NCBI RefSeq assembly: GCF_000169335.1 | Contig: NZ_AAXW01000006.1 | Coordinates: forward strand, 79,501 to 143,500 | Origin: Crocosphaera chwakensis CCY0110 | GTDB taxonomy: Bacteria; Cyanobacteriota; Cyanobacteriia; Cyanobacteriales; Microcystaceae | Direction: 5' to 3' | Length of the DNA stretch: 64,000 nucleotides | Part shown: positions 18,456 to 26,520 of the stretch, one piece after another | Position numbering within the stretch: position 1 is the first letter of the stretch | How the letters are laid out: every line of letters starts with the position of its first letter | Program-made: the position numbers and the translations under genes | Notes under the pieces: model-generated | Told to the model about the DNA's origin: nothing | The model's input: only the letters and a program-made list of their open reading frames with translations | The model's database searches: none

Positions 18456-18510
18456 CTGCCGACCCACCTCGAATTCAATTCGAGGTGGAAAGCGGCAGTG
18501 CATTCCGCAC
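18456..18510. repeat. GC-rich palindromic insertion 2 in transposase relic
   Basis: A long palindrome: outer arms ACTGCCG (18455-18461) and CGGCAGT (18493-18499) enclose CCACCTCGAATT/AATTCGAGGTGG around a single C. It is followed by a second small hairpin, GTGC/GCAC around ATTCC (18498-18510). The transposase reads LLFQ just before and PPYCLEVNP just after, which in intact relatives are adjacent, so the element is a clean insertion of about 54 bases. The tail GTGCATTCCGCAC recurs at 19803. Confidence 0.75.
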
Positions 18511-18722
18511 CCCCTTATTGTCTAGAAGTTAATCCCATTGAAAGATTGTGGAAAGAGGTCAAAAAATTCTTGAAAAACAGAGTCTTTAATTCATTAGATT
18601 TCTTACGAAGAATTCTAGCAAATATATTGGCTGGTTTTAGTCAAAAAGATATCGCTTCTATTACAGGATATGATTTTATTCTTGAGGCTTTATCTGTAGT
18701 CGGACTTTAGGAAATTGGTATA

Positions 18723-18923
18723 ACTCAGGGATATCTTGTTTAATAACATCCCATAAAGTATTCAAATTAACTCGATTTCTCCAATGATAATAACTTGATA
18801 GAGAATAGCTGATTGTTTTTCTTCATTAATAGCTAAGGTTTTTTGATCCATTCCTTCAGAAAATTTTCAAATCTTCTTTCCAGCTTGAATAATATCCAGT
18901 AATGAAGCTTTATCTTTGTTCAT
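18723..18923 (-). pseudogene. HepT-like toxin remnant (HEPN, DUF86)
   Basis: The reading from 18923 gives NKDKASLLDIIQAGKKI, then an in-frame TGA, then KFSEGMDQKTLAI and QSAILYQVIIIGE, which are typical of the HEPN/DUF86 toxin. After a deletion the C-terminal piece RVNLNTLWDVIKQDIPEL follows in another frame. The region with the catalytic RX4-6H motif is lost. The IS630-like element abuts its 3' end. Its start overlaps the end of the nucleotidyltransferase gene, the normal arrangement of mntA-hepT. The toxin is dead. Confidence 0.75.
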
Positions 18924-19254
18924 AAATAATCTGTGCAGTATTTAAAATTTCCTCTTTACGAATCCAATTTTCACTATTTTCGACTGACTCTTGTACAACA
19001 ATATCGACTGATCTTTGAGTCATATCTTCTAGGTGGTGTTTCAACTTTGCTAAAGTTAATAAACCTTGTCTAGCATAAGGAGCAAATTGAATCAATATGT
19101 CAATATCACTATTGTGATTAAAGTCCTCCCGTAAAATTGAACCAAATAAAGACATTTTTTTAATTTTCCACTGTTCACAAATATTAGTAATATCTATTGG
19201 TGAAAGCTTAAGTCTTTGCTGAATAAAATTAGAGGATTTTTTTTGTATGTTCAT
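18910..19254 (-). CDS. MntA-like nucleotidyltransferase antitoxin
   Basis: A 114-residue minimal nucleotidyltransferase. The motif LFGSILREDFNHNSDIDILI is GSx10DxD, with the two metal-binding Asp of the pol-beta fold, and a later strand RSVDIVVQES supplies the third Asp. In characterised MntA-HepT systems this enzyme adds AMP to a Tyr of HepT and so silences the toxin. Here the gene appears intact, while its partner directly downstream is destroyed. Confidence 0.8.
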   Translation of the reverse strand: MNIQKKSSNFIQQRLKLSPIDITNICEQWKIKKMSLFGSILREDFNHNSDIDILIQFAPYARQGLLTLAKLKHHLEDMTQRSVDIVVQESVENSENWIRKEEILNTAQIIYEQR

Positions 19255-19274
19255 TGATTTTAGATTTAAAATGT

Positions 19275-19418
19275 TTACTGTTTATCAATTTTCAACCAAC
19301 TAAAAAATTGATTAAGGGTTAAATTTATGTTAATATTATCGATTAAGGCAATAATGCGATCGCTTCTATAAATATCGGGTTCTTGTTGGGGGAAGAAAAC
19401 AACAATAGAAGCATCATA
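19275..19418 (-). pseudogene. Possible C-terminal gene fragment
   Basis: An open stretch without a start codon reads YDASIVVFFPQQEPDIYRSD and ends QFFSWLKIDKQ at a stop. The composition looks protein-like (balanced, with an amphipathic tail), and it lies just upstream of the MntA-like gene. The upstream part has been replaced by CAGTCATCAGT-type short repeats. I cannot name the family. Confidence 0.25.
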
Positions 19419-19502
19419 TATCAGTCATCAGTCATCAGTTTTATAATTCTAAAATTTTAAGCTATCTATTCTGGTAAAAAGCTGGCGTGGGGACAGAATA
19501 AA

Positions 19503-19808
19503 CTACAAGCTAGAGTTAATCAGGGATATAGCCCGTCGTTCTTGTCGATAATAGGCACATTTTCCAGGGCTTATTTGCATCAATGCCTGAGATTCAACGG
19601 CAAACAAATCGCAATTTACAACCCAATCTTTTCCATGTAGCCCGATATAGAAGTTACTGTGTCTCCGTCGCATTTTCTTATTTTTTCTAACTCTCCCCAC
19701 ATATTTAGCTAATCTTTTATCTTTAATGATTTTTCCCAAAAATGTTGCCATTGAATAGGCTAAAATTATTAATATAATTAAGGAAGTAAGTGGAAAGGGG
19801 CGGTGCAT
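19503..19808 (-). pseudogene. IS4-like transposase C-terminal fragment
   Basis: About 100 residues that match the C-terminus of a cyanobacterial DDE transposase: LAYSMATFLGKIIKDKRLAK, then YIGLHGKDWV and ISPGKCAYYRQERRAISLI. The catalytic core is missing. The 5' edge of the fragment coincides with a GC-rich repeat (19791-19815), so the breakpoint is marked by the same palindrome found inside the other transposase relic. Confidence 0.7.
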
Positions 19809-19815
19809 TCCGCAC
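19791..19815. repeat. Palindromic element fragment at transposase breakpoint
   Basis: The sequence TGGAAAGGGGCGGTGCATTC leads into CGCAC and carries the small hairpin GTGC/GCAC around ATTCC (19803-19815). It is nearly the same as the right part of the palindromic insertion at 18456-18510 (GTGGAAAGCGGCAGTGCATT then CCGCAC). Confidence 0.65.
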
Positions 19816-20067
19816 TAAGAAGATTTTATAGATTCGGAAAAAATTTTAAAATTGTTAAACGTCTTTTTCAACTTTTTGTTGATTTGAAACTGTTTAATCT
19901 TCCTAATTTTAAAAACTACGATGCTTTTTCACAATTCAGTTAGACTGGCTATATTGCAATAGCACCAAGTAACTGAATACATTTTAATAAACCTTCTAAA
20001 AATTCATTGATTTGTTTCATTATTTTAAATTCAACTAATTTATAATGGTTATATTAAGATAATTGAT

Positions 20068-21663
20068 TTAGCTTAATTCTGCTACAATTTGATTCTCAAC
20101 TAAACTGTTTTGAGTCAATAAATCTTTAACTGTTACCCTCAAAAATCGCTGCTCATCTACCCAAAATTGTAACTTAATTCTATCACTTCCCGGCATCCCT
20201 AAAGGCTCTAATTTTGCTAAAGTTCTCGCCCCATCTTTATCATTTAAAGCTTGGACATTACTTTGTTCATTTCCTAAAGAACGAGTCACTAATCTATCCC
20301 CATCAAAATACACTTCTGTTCCCCCAGTTTCTGACCCTAATTCCCCTATAATTAATTCGATACTCGGTTGATTTTCAATAGATGCACCTAACTTAATTTC
20401 AATCGGTTCATTCATCGGGTAAGATTGCCCTGATTTAATGATAGAATGCCAACTATGGCACTTTTTACGACGGTTCCAATATCGCACACCATAACTATGA
20501 TACAAAAAGTCCTTAACCTCAAATCCTTCGGCTAATTTTAAGGCACCTTCAGCAATAGCAGAAAAGGGGCGATCGCATTTAATCTTTGACTCATCAAAGT
20601 ATTGTTTCACCCAAGTTCGTACGGCAGGAATTTGTACCGTTCCCCCGACTAATAGAATACCATCAATATCTTTTTTTTCAATACCATTTCGTCTTGCTTG
20701 TTGCAAAACTTGAGTCATTAAATCGTCTAATTTAGCAAAAAACTGTTCTTTTTTTAAGATACTTTCAAACTCTTCTCTGTCTAATGCTAATTCGTAACTG
20801 TTTAAGGTTTCATCGTTAAAATAAACTTCGTTAGCTTTTGCTTGAGATGATAACTTGATTTTGACTCTTTCTGCTAACCTTAACGTTAAAGAAGAAACGG
20901 GTATATTTTTGGTTTTTGTAAAATAATTAATTAGCCAATTATCAATATCTGAACCTCCCAAATTAGCCCCTGCTTTAGCTAAAACACGAGCTATTTTAGG
21001 CTTTTGACTTTTACTTTCTCCTAAAAATTTTTGACCCCATTTTAAAATAAAACCTTGATTTTTCTGGAGATTTTCTTTCCCTAATTTAACCAAAGATAAA
21101 TCTACTGTTCCCCCACCAAAATCTAAGACTAATAATAATTTCTCTTCTGTTGTTCCATATCCTAATGCAGCAGCCGTCGGTTCATCTAATAGTCTAACTT
21201 GGTCAATATTCCACCCTTGACAAACATTACCCAACCAGTGGCGGTAAGTTTCAAAACTATCTACAGGAACAGTTAAAACTAATGAATCTAAAGGCATTAT
21301 TGATTCATTTTTTAACTGTTCAATAACGCGATTTAAAAACCATTCTCCTATTTTTTCAAAGGTAACAAATGTACCATCTAATTCGGGCAAAAATCCTTGA
21401 ATATTTGCCCCGATTCCCCGTTTAAACTGTCGAAAAAATCTTGAATTATTGGATAAATCTAAACCGTGATCGCGTACGGCTTGGCCTACTAAAATATTAG
21501 TATCTTTGGCATTTTCAATATAAACTAAACTAGGAATTAAAGGAGGATTATTCCCTAGTTTTTGAGACAATCCTGGAAGTTTTATGATTTCTGATCGTTG
21601 TGTCACTGGGTTGACACGGGTAATGACTGTATTGCTGGTACCAAAGTCAAGGGCGTAAGACAC
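20068..21663 (-). CDS. Hsp70-family (DnaK-like) protein
   Basis: A 531-residue Hsp70-type ATPase. Phosphate-1 motif is YALDFGTSNTVITRV, the second nucleotide-binding block is LLDEPTAAALGYG and VLDFGGGTVDLSLV, and the adenosine motif is ILLVGGTVQIPAVRTWV. The ATPase part ends near residue 370 and a short substrate-like beta domain follows; the helical lid of true DnaK is missing, so it is shorter than the 610-640 residues of DnaK. Cyanobacteria carry several such divergent Hsp70 proteins. No DnaJ or GrpE gene is adjacent; it is probably monocistronic. Confidence 0.88.
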   Translation of the reverse strand: MSYALDFGTSNTVITRVNPVTQRSEIIKLPGLSQKLGNNPPLIPSLVYIENAKDTNILVGQAVRDHGLDLSNNSRFFRQFKRGIGANIQGFLPELDGTFVTFEKIGEWFLNRVIEQLKNESIMPLDSLVLTVPVDSFETYRHWLGNVCQGWNIDQVRLLDEPTAAALGYGTTEEKLLLVLDFGGGTVDLSLVKLGKENLQKNQGFILKWGQKFLGESKSQKPKIARVLAKAGANLGGSDIDNWLINYFTKTKNIPVSSLTLRLAERVKIKLSSQAKANEVYFNDETLNSYELALDREEFESILKKEQFFAKLDDLMTQVLQQARRNGIEKKDIDGILLVGGTVQIPAVRTWVKQYFDESKIKCDRPFSAIAEGALKLAEGFEVKDFLYHSYGVRYWNRRKKCHSWHSIIKSGQSYPMNEPIEIKLGASIENQPSIELIIGELGSETGGTEVYFDGDRLVTRSLGNEQSNVQALNDKDGARTLAKLEPLGMPGSDRIKLQFWVDEQRFLRVTVKDLLTQNSLVENQIVAELS

Positions 21664-21819
21664 TTTTATTTAAAAGGGATTCTGTAAATAATAGTTAATC
21701 CTTTTAAAATAGCAAACACCCTTAACTCATGACAAGAGAACGGTTAAAAAAATTATTAATTAACCTAACTTTCTCAAAACGATTTTTAAACAAGAACGGT
21801 TGTAAAAACAAGAAAAATC

Positions 21820-22803
21820 TTAATAAAGACGACTCAAAACATAATCAACCAGATCTGTTAGGGACTGAGAATATTGAGAAGACTTTAAACAATCTAACTG
21901 TTTAAGGGCAAGTTGTGCATGATAAGAGGCTAATTCCCTGGCTCTGGCAATGCCTTGACTTTCATTAATAATAGATAAAGCCTTTTCGATGTCCTCCTCT
22001 TCGCTAAACTCTCGTTCAATTAATGTTTTTAAATAGGGGGTTTCTTCGATGGCAAATAAAGCAGGAGCGGTAATATTGCCACTGACTAAATCTGAGCCGG
22101 CAGGCTTACCTAAAACTTCTGTAGGTGAGGTAAAATCAAGGATATCATCGACGATTTGAAAGGCTAATCCAAGATACCTTCCGTAAGCGTAGAGACTATC
22201 AATCACTTCAGTAGAAGAATCGCTCAAGATAGCAGCAGATTTAGCACTATTAGCGATTAAAGAAGCAGTTTTGTAGTAACTTTTGTCTAAATAAGCATCT
22301 AAAGTCAAAGTGGTATCAAAGCGATTAATCCCTTGAAAAATCTCTCCCTCAGCAAAATCACGAATAACTTCTGAGAGTAACTTAACCACTTCTAAATTAT
22401 CTAGATTAGCTAAGTACCAAGAAGATTGAGCAAATAAAAAGTCTCCTGCTAAAACAGCAATGCGGTTATCAAATAAACTGTTGACCGTGGGTACATTGCG
22501 TCGTAAAGCTGCTTCATCCACCACATCGTCATGAACTAAACTGGCAGTGTGGATCATCTCAGTAATTTCTGCTAGTCTGCGATGACGAGGAGTGAGCTCA
22601 CGATCCAACATAGTGGCCCGTGACACTAATAAAACGATCGCTGGACGAATGCGTTTACCCCCCGCATCAAATAAGTGTTCGGCCGCTGCTCCCAGAATCG
22701 GATGGCGCGCCCCAACTAAGCGTTTAAGGTTATCTGTCAAAAGGCGTAAGTCGTCTTCTACAGGGGAAAAGAAAGAAGTTGTTGAGATCATGCGGTTAGT
22801 CAA
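21820..22803 (-). CDS. sds: Solanesyl (polyprenyl) diphosphate synthase
   Basis: A 327-residue trans-polyprenyl synthase. The first Asp-rich motif is SLVHDDVVDEAALRR (DDxxD) and the second is FQIVDDILDFTSP. GGKRIRPAIVLL is the usual IPP-binding segment. The sequence has the cyanobacterial and plastid solanesyl synthase signature HLFDAGGKRIRP. It makes the C45 side chain of plastoquinone-9 by adding isopentenyl units, and so feeds photosynthetic electron transport. An alternative ATG lies four codons downstream of the chosen start. murI lies further upstream on the same strand. Confidence 0.88.
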   Translation of the reverse strand: MTNRMISTTSFFSPVEDDLRLLTDNLKRLVGARHPILGAAAEHLFDAGGKRIRPAIVLLVSRATMLDRELTPRHRRLAEITEMIHTASLVHDDVVDEAALRRNVPTVNSLFDNRIAVLAGDFLFAQSSWYLANLDNLEVVKLLSEVIRDFAEGEIFQGINRFDTTLTLDAYLDKSYYKTASLIANSAKSAAILSDSSTEVIDSLYAYGRYLGLAFQIVDDILDFTSPTEVLGKPAGSDLVSGNITAPALFAIEETPYLKTLIEREFSEEEDIEKALSIINESQGIARARELASYHAQLALKQLDCLKSSQYSQSLTDLVDYVLSRLY

Positions 22804-23350
22804 ACCTAGTTATTCAGTTACGAAAGTTTACATATTGTTGTATTTATTTTAAGCTAACCTTCCAGACAAGGAAACTTAATTGACCATTTTCTTGCAAACA
22901 AGTTGTTAAACTCCGGTAAAATCCCGAAAAAAATTATCCATTTCGGAATTCTTGTGTTAAGTTAATAATAAGGGTTTTAAGAATTTCCCCCTCTGTCCTA
23001 AAAGGCTGATAGATAAGCCATTGTTCTTAAGCGAATTTTAGGGATGAGGGAAGGGTTAGCTAGTTATAGCTAACAGCTTATGCAATCACCTGACAGAGAA
23101 ATTGCTCTGTTTGAATAGAACTAACAGATGTAGAAAACGACTGGCGTTGATCAAAGGTCGAAGTCTGTTATAGTTCTGTTAAAGTGAAATCTTTTAGTTG
23201 CAAGTTCATCCAAGACCTTGGTTGTTTCTTGCGAGCTTAGGGCGGTAGGTGTCGTGAAACTGCTGCTACTTTGAGCTACCTGAAAAAAATCTCAACCCCT
23301 TTATTATAACACAATGTCCACCTTAGCCATAATAACTTGAAGACAAGAAG
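22804..23350. other. Intergenic region with hairpins and possible leader RNA
   Basis: About 550 bases. Hairpins are visible at about 23056-23075 (GTTAGCTA/TAGCTAAC, loop GTTA) and near 23093-23108 (CAGAG/CTCTG). From about 23180 to 23300 the sequence is richer in G and C and can fold (GGTAG...CTACC around 23250-23280), ahead of the small ORF at 23351. No known RNA family was recognised; it may be a long 5' leader or an sRNA. Confidence 0.35.
23147..23174 (+). promoter_or_regulatory. Predicted sigma-70-type promoter
   Basis: TTGATC and TATAGT separated by 16 bases. Transcription would begin near 23181 and run through the GC-richer leader into the 38-codon ORF at 23351. Prediction by eye only. 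Confidence 0.4.
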
Positions 23351-23467
23351 ATGCCTGTGATCACACTGTTTCTCGCTGCTCTCTATTTGTTAATGATCTA
23401 CGGATTGTTAATACTTGCTAAACGTACGGGTAAGTGGTTATCCCCACCTCCTCGTGATCTCGGATAG
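23351..23467 (+). CDS. Small single-helix membrane protein
   Basis: A 38-residue frame from an ATG preceded by AAGAAG. It reads MPVITLFLAALYLLMIYGLL, a single transmembrane helix, then a basic and proline-rich tail (AKRTGKWLSPPPRDLG). Size and layout resemble the one-helix subunits of cyanobacterial photosynthetic and NDH-1 complexes, but I cannot match it to a named subunit. It is divergent from sds and convergent with murI. Confidence 0.5.
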   Translation: MPVITLFLAALYLLMIYGLLILAKRTGKWLSPPPRDLG

Positions 23468-23522
23468 ACAATTGTTTAATCAAAATCTAACGATCATAAC
23501 AACTGTATAATTGACAAGGATA

Positions 23523-23568
23523 AAGGATTGGTAACGGTGTGAGGAGATTCAGATCAAAACCAATCCTT
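23523..23568. terminator. Bidirectional hairpin after murI
   Basis: AAGGATTGGT (23523-23532) pairs perfectly with ACCAATCCTT (23559-23568) over a 26-nt loop. It lies directly after the murI stop codon (minus strand) and after the small ORF on the plus strand, so it may end both transcripts. No long U-tract on either side. Confidence 0.5.
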
Positions 23569-23572
23569 CTGC

Positions 23573-24418
23573 TTATTCAAGCACTTCTATTTGTTCCCAG
23601 GCAAGGGTAGGACTAAAACTAACGGGTAAAGATACTGACTCAACGAAAGGACAATAACCCAGCCATTGCTGGGAGAGTCTTGAGAAACTCTCTGAGCAAC
23701 CACTGACAGCAAAGCGAGTCGGTGAAGCAGGAGAAATTTTACTTAATCCCATCAATTCTAACTCTTTTTTAGCAGCTTGTACTACATAACTAGCAGGATC
23801 AATCAGTTTGATTGTCCCAGGGATAATGGTTTTAATAAGGGCTTCTAAATGACGGTAATGAGTGCAACCGTAAACCAAAGTATCGATATCGTGGGCAAGT
23901 AAGGGGCTAAGATATTCTTGGGCGACTTGCTTGGTATAAACATCCCAAATTCGATTTTGCTCAATTAGAGGAACAAACTGAGGACACCCCACTTGCCAAA
24001 CTTGAGCCTCAGGATTAATTTCTTGAATAGCTTGACGATAGGCTTGACTTTTAGCCGTTGCTGGAGTAGAGATGACTCCAATGCGCTTACCTTGTTTAAC
24101 GGCAGCTTTTGCTCCAGGTAAGATCACTCCTAGAATAGGAAGATCAAACTCTTGGCGCACTGCTTCGAGGGCTAAAGCAGAACTGGTATTACAAGCCATG
24201 ATAACCATTTTGACATTTTGCCCGGTCATCCAAGCCAGAATTTCTCGAACAAACTGTAAAATTTCGGACGCTTCACGATTACCATAAGGAAGTCGCGCTG
24301 TATCAGCAAAATATAGGATGGATTCTTGGGGTAACTGTCGGTAAAGTTCCCGTAAAACAGTCAATCCTCCCACACCACTATCAAACACACCAATAGGACT
24401 GTTTTGAATCTCTCTCAT
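23573..24418 (-). CDS. murI: Glutamate racemase
   Basis: A 281-residue racemase converting L- to D-glutamate for peptidoglycan. The start reads PIGVFDSGVGGLTVLREL. The two catalytic cysteines are in MACNTSSALALEAVR and YGCTHYRHLE, and PYGNR is the conserved substrate loop. Length is usual for the family. The amidase gene lies about 85 bases upstream on the same strand, so two cell-wall genes are clustered and may be cotranscribed. Confidence 0.95.
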   Translation of the reverse strand: MREIQNSPIGVFDSGVGGLTVLRELYRQLPQESILYFADTARLPYGNREASEILQFVREILAWMTGQNVKMVIMACNTSSALALEAVRQEFDLPILGVILPGAKAAVKQGKRIGVISTPATAKSQAYRQAIQEINPEAQVWQVGCPQFVPLIEQNRIWDVYTKQVAQEYLSPLLAHDIDTLVYGCTHYRHLEALIKTIIPGTIKLIDPASYVVQAAKKELELMGLSKISPASPTRFAVSGCSESFSRLSQQWLGYCPFVESVSLPVSFSPTLAWEQIEVLE

Positions 24419-24504
24419 GTTGTGATTAAGTCAATAAAGGAAAAGTTAACAATTGAACCATGATTTTATAGGTTAGTAACTATATTGTAGAAACAGAAAC
24501 GAAT

Positions 24505-26352
24505 TTAGAGACCTTTTTGCCGAATATAATCTAAAATTCCTTGAGCGATCGCCCTGGCCATTTGACTACGATAAGCTGGATCACGTAATCTAGCGTTATC
24601 GATCGTCCCAGTTACAAATCCTGTTTCTACTAAAGCAGCCGGCATTCTAGAGGTTCTCAGGACGTAAAAACGAGAACTCTTGACCCCGCGATCGTTGGCG
24701 ATGGTAACATTTCGTAAAATACTACGATGGATTGCCTCAGCTAACTCTCGATTTCCCGTATAAAACGTTTCCATCCCATTGACATTAGACCGTCCACCCC
24801 CCACTGCATTGGCATGGATACTGACAAAAATATCAGCCCTTGCTCGATTGGCCATAGAAGTGCGCCCCTGAAGACTGACAAAATAGTCAGCATTTCTCGT
24901 GAGCATCACCTCCACCCCTTGCTGTTTAAGCAGTTGACTCACTTCTAAAGAGATAGGGAGAATCACATCGACTTCCCTGAGTCCCCCTAACCCAACCGCC
25001 CCTGGATCTTTTCCCCCGTGGCCAGGATCAATGACCACCAGAACCCTTCCCCTAGGGGTTTGATTACCAGGGGGAAGGGGTGTGGGTTGAGACGGGGTGT
25101 TCGGGGCAGAAGGAACTGGGATAGCAGTGGGATTATTGGTGATAGGGGGACTACTGGTTTGTAAAGAACGCACTTCGAGGGATAAGGTTTGAGCATTGGG
25201 TTGCCGTAACCCCCCAAAACGCACCCCCAATGAAGGGCGAACTTGAATCACCACGGTATCCGTATTTACCTGACTCACCTTCAACTGATAAATAGGACTA
25301 TTGCGCCCCAGTTGAGGACCTTGGATCGGGTCTGCCAATTGAGCTTGAGGAATACGAATTTCAAAAACCCCTGTTCTGCGATCAATCGTCCCTTGACCTT
25401 TGATAGGCCCGTTGGACTGAATCAACAGTTGACTATTGTTATTGGTTAATTCAATGGTGGAAATAGTCGGATTTTGATTTTTGACAGGGCTAACGCTGAC
25501 CTCTGGGGAAGGCTCAGGGGAAGTTAAATCTTCTACGGCCGATAAACCCCCTTGGGGTAATAAAACCAGTCCTCCTAAACGGGAATAATAAGCTTGCCAT
25601 CCTGGACTATCTTTGGCTACTCGGAGGGTGAGACGGCCTTGAGAGGGTGATGGTTGTTCAAACTTAACGTCACTGACCCCGTATTTATTAACCGCAAGGG
25701 TTTGATCAATTAAAGATTGGGGGAAGGATGCTCCAGGTAAGGTAAATTGTATGGTTTTGACCTCTTCTTGTTCGCGATCTTCTACCTGAATATCCCGATT
25801 TTGTCCTTGTTTGTCCAGACGAACAAATAAACCATTACGGGTGACTTGAAAATTATTATTTTCTTGAGAGGAAGAAGGAGACGGATTAAGAGGCCGCTGA
25901 GGTAAGGGGTTACTGGTAGGGGGATTGGGACGAGGATTCGGTCTAGAGGTTGTAGAATTACTAATCCGTTGGGGATTTGGCAGTTCTACAGTCCATTGGG
26001 TCGGAGAAAGACCCCTAACCTTTACCTGGGTGGGATCAACGGTGTATCCAGGGGCTAATTCAATCACCAAACGAGTGGTTTGAGAATTAAACTGACCCAC
26101 ACGCACACTTTTAATGGTTCCCCCAATCGTTTGATCGACGGTGGAACGGCCTAAGGTGATTCCTGGCAAGTCTAGAACGATACGAGTGGGGTTAGGGATC
26201 AACTGGGCCCGAGGTTGAACCCGTGAATCAGTGGTAAAAATTAGGCGATTTTGATTATTTTCATATCGCCAAAAGAGGAGTCTGCCGGCTTGTGCTGGCA
26301 GGGCAAACAAAAGGGTGCTGAGGATAGTTAATAGTAGCCAGTGAAATCTCAC
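24505..26352 (-). CDS. amiC: N-acetylmuramoyl-L-alanine amidase, AMIN domains (AmiC-like)
   Basis: A 615-residue exported cell-wall hydrolase. A signal peptide (HWLLLTILSTLLFALPAQA) is followed by an AMIN domain (about 25-125), a Pro/Ser/Asn-rich linker, a second AMIN-like region (about 165-385), another proline linker and the Amidase_3 catalytic domain (about 435-612). Zinc ligands are visible in VVIDPGHGGKDPG, in REVD and in FVSIHANAVGGG; the catalytic Glu is in ALVETGF. It cuts the amide bond between MurNAc and the stem peptide. In filamentous cyanobacteria such amidases drill septal nanopores; in unicellular forms they separate daughter cells. Confidence 0.9.
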   Translation of the reverse strand: MRFHWLLLTILSTLLFALPAQAGRLLFWRYENNQNRLIFTTDSRVQPRAQLIPNPTRIVLDLPGITLGRSTVDQTIGGTIKSVRVGQFNSQTTRLVIELAPGYTVDPTQVKVRGLSPTQWTVELPNPQRISNSTTSRPNPRPNPPTSNPLPQRPLNPSPSSSQENNNFQVTRNGLFVRLDKQGQNRDIQVEDREQEEVKTIQFTLPGASFPQSLIDQTLAVNKYGVSDVKFEQPSPSQGRLTLRVAKDSPGWQAYYSRLGGLVLLPQGGLSAVEDLTSPEPSPEVSVSPVKNQNPTISTIELTNNNSQLLIQSNGPIKGQGTIDRRTGVFEIRIPQAQLADPIQGPQLGRNSPIYQLKVSQVNTDTVVIQVRPSLGVRFGGLRQPNAQTLSLEVRSLQTSSPPITNNPTAIPVPSAPNTPSQPTPLPPGNQTPRGRVLVVIDPGHGGKDPGAVGLGGLREVDVILPISLEVSQLLKQQGVEVMLTRNADYFVSLQGRTSMANRARADIFVSIHANAVGGGRSNVNGMETFYTGNRELAEAIHRSILRNVTIANDRGVKSSRFYVLRTSRMPAALVETGFVTGTIDNARLRDPAYRSQMARAIAQGILDYIRQKGL

Positions 26353-26520
26353 AATAGTTACTCCTATGGAGAATAACGGTTCTAATACTGATACAGGTTA
26401 ATAGGAACCGTCTTACTCATCAACTCCAAAAGACGAAAAAATAGGGTTAAGGTTTCGAGAATGCTTCTTTATTGTCAGCAAAGCTTTATTTTTGATGCTG
26501 AGCAAAACAGGTGATTCTCA

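Larger units (their letters stand above)
17788..18710 (+). pseudogene. IS630-like transposase, broken
   Basis: Residues 1-137 (17788-18201) are intact: a helix-turn-helix with KQIAIMLGRNRVTVQKWLRK and the linker GGRPRSIPGSIIEKL, then an in-frame stop. Reading continues to about 18274 (VPRPQHIKQNSELRDNF), is interrupted by one palindrome, resumes (LSDLIKEKINYL, RIGL), then loses most of the DDE core up to PDNIVLLFQ. A second palindrome interrupts it, and the final part (18511-18710) has PPYCLEVNPIERLWKEVKKF with the catalytic Glu region. It cannot make an active enzyme. Confidence 0.8.
17725..18722 (+). mobile_element. Decayed IS630-like insertion sequence
   Basis: The ends are imperfect inverted repeats: the left end ACCAATTTCCGAAACTTAGG and the right end, read inward, ACCAATTTCCTAAAGTCCG, each bordered by TA as expected for IS630/Tc1-type target duplication. 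The right end lies immediately after the 3' end of the HepT relic, so the element appears to have inserted at or near its C-terminus. It is about 1 kb long, has lost the central part of its transposase and contains two GC-rich palindromic insertions. Confidence 0.75.

Noticed and set aside
23180..23300. 6S RNA or SRP RNA gene
   Set aside because: The area folds, but I could not find the defining motifs of either RNA; left as unassigned leader or sRNA.
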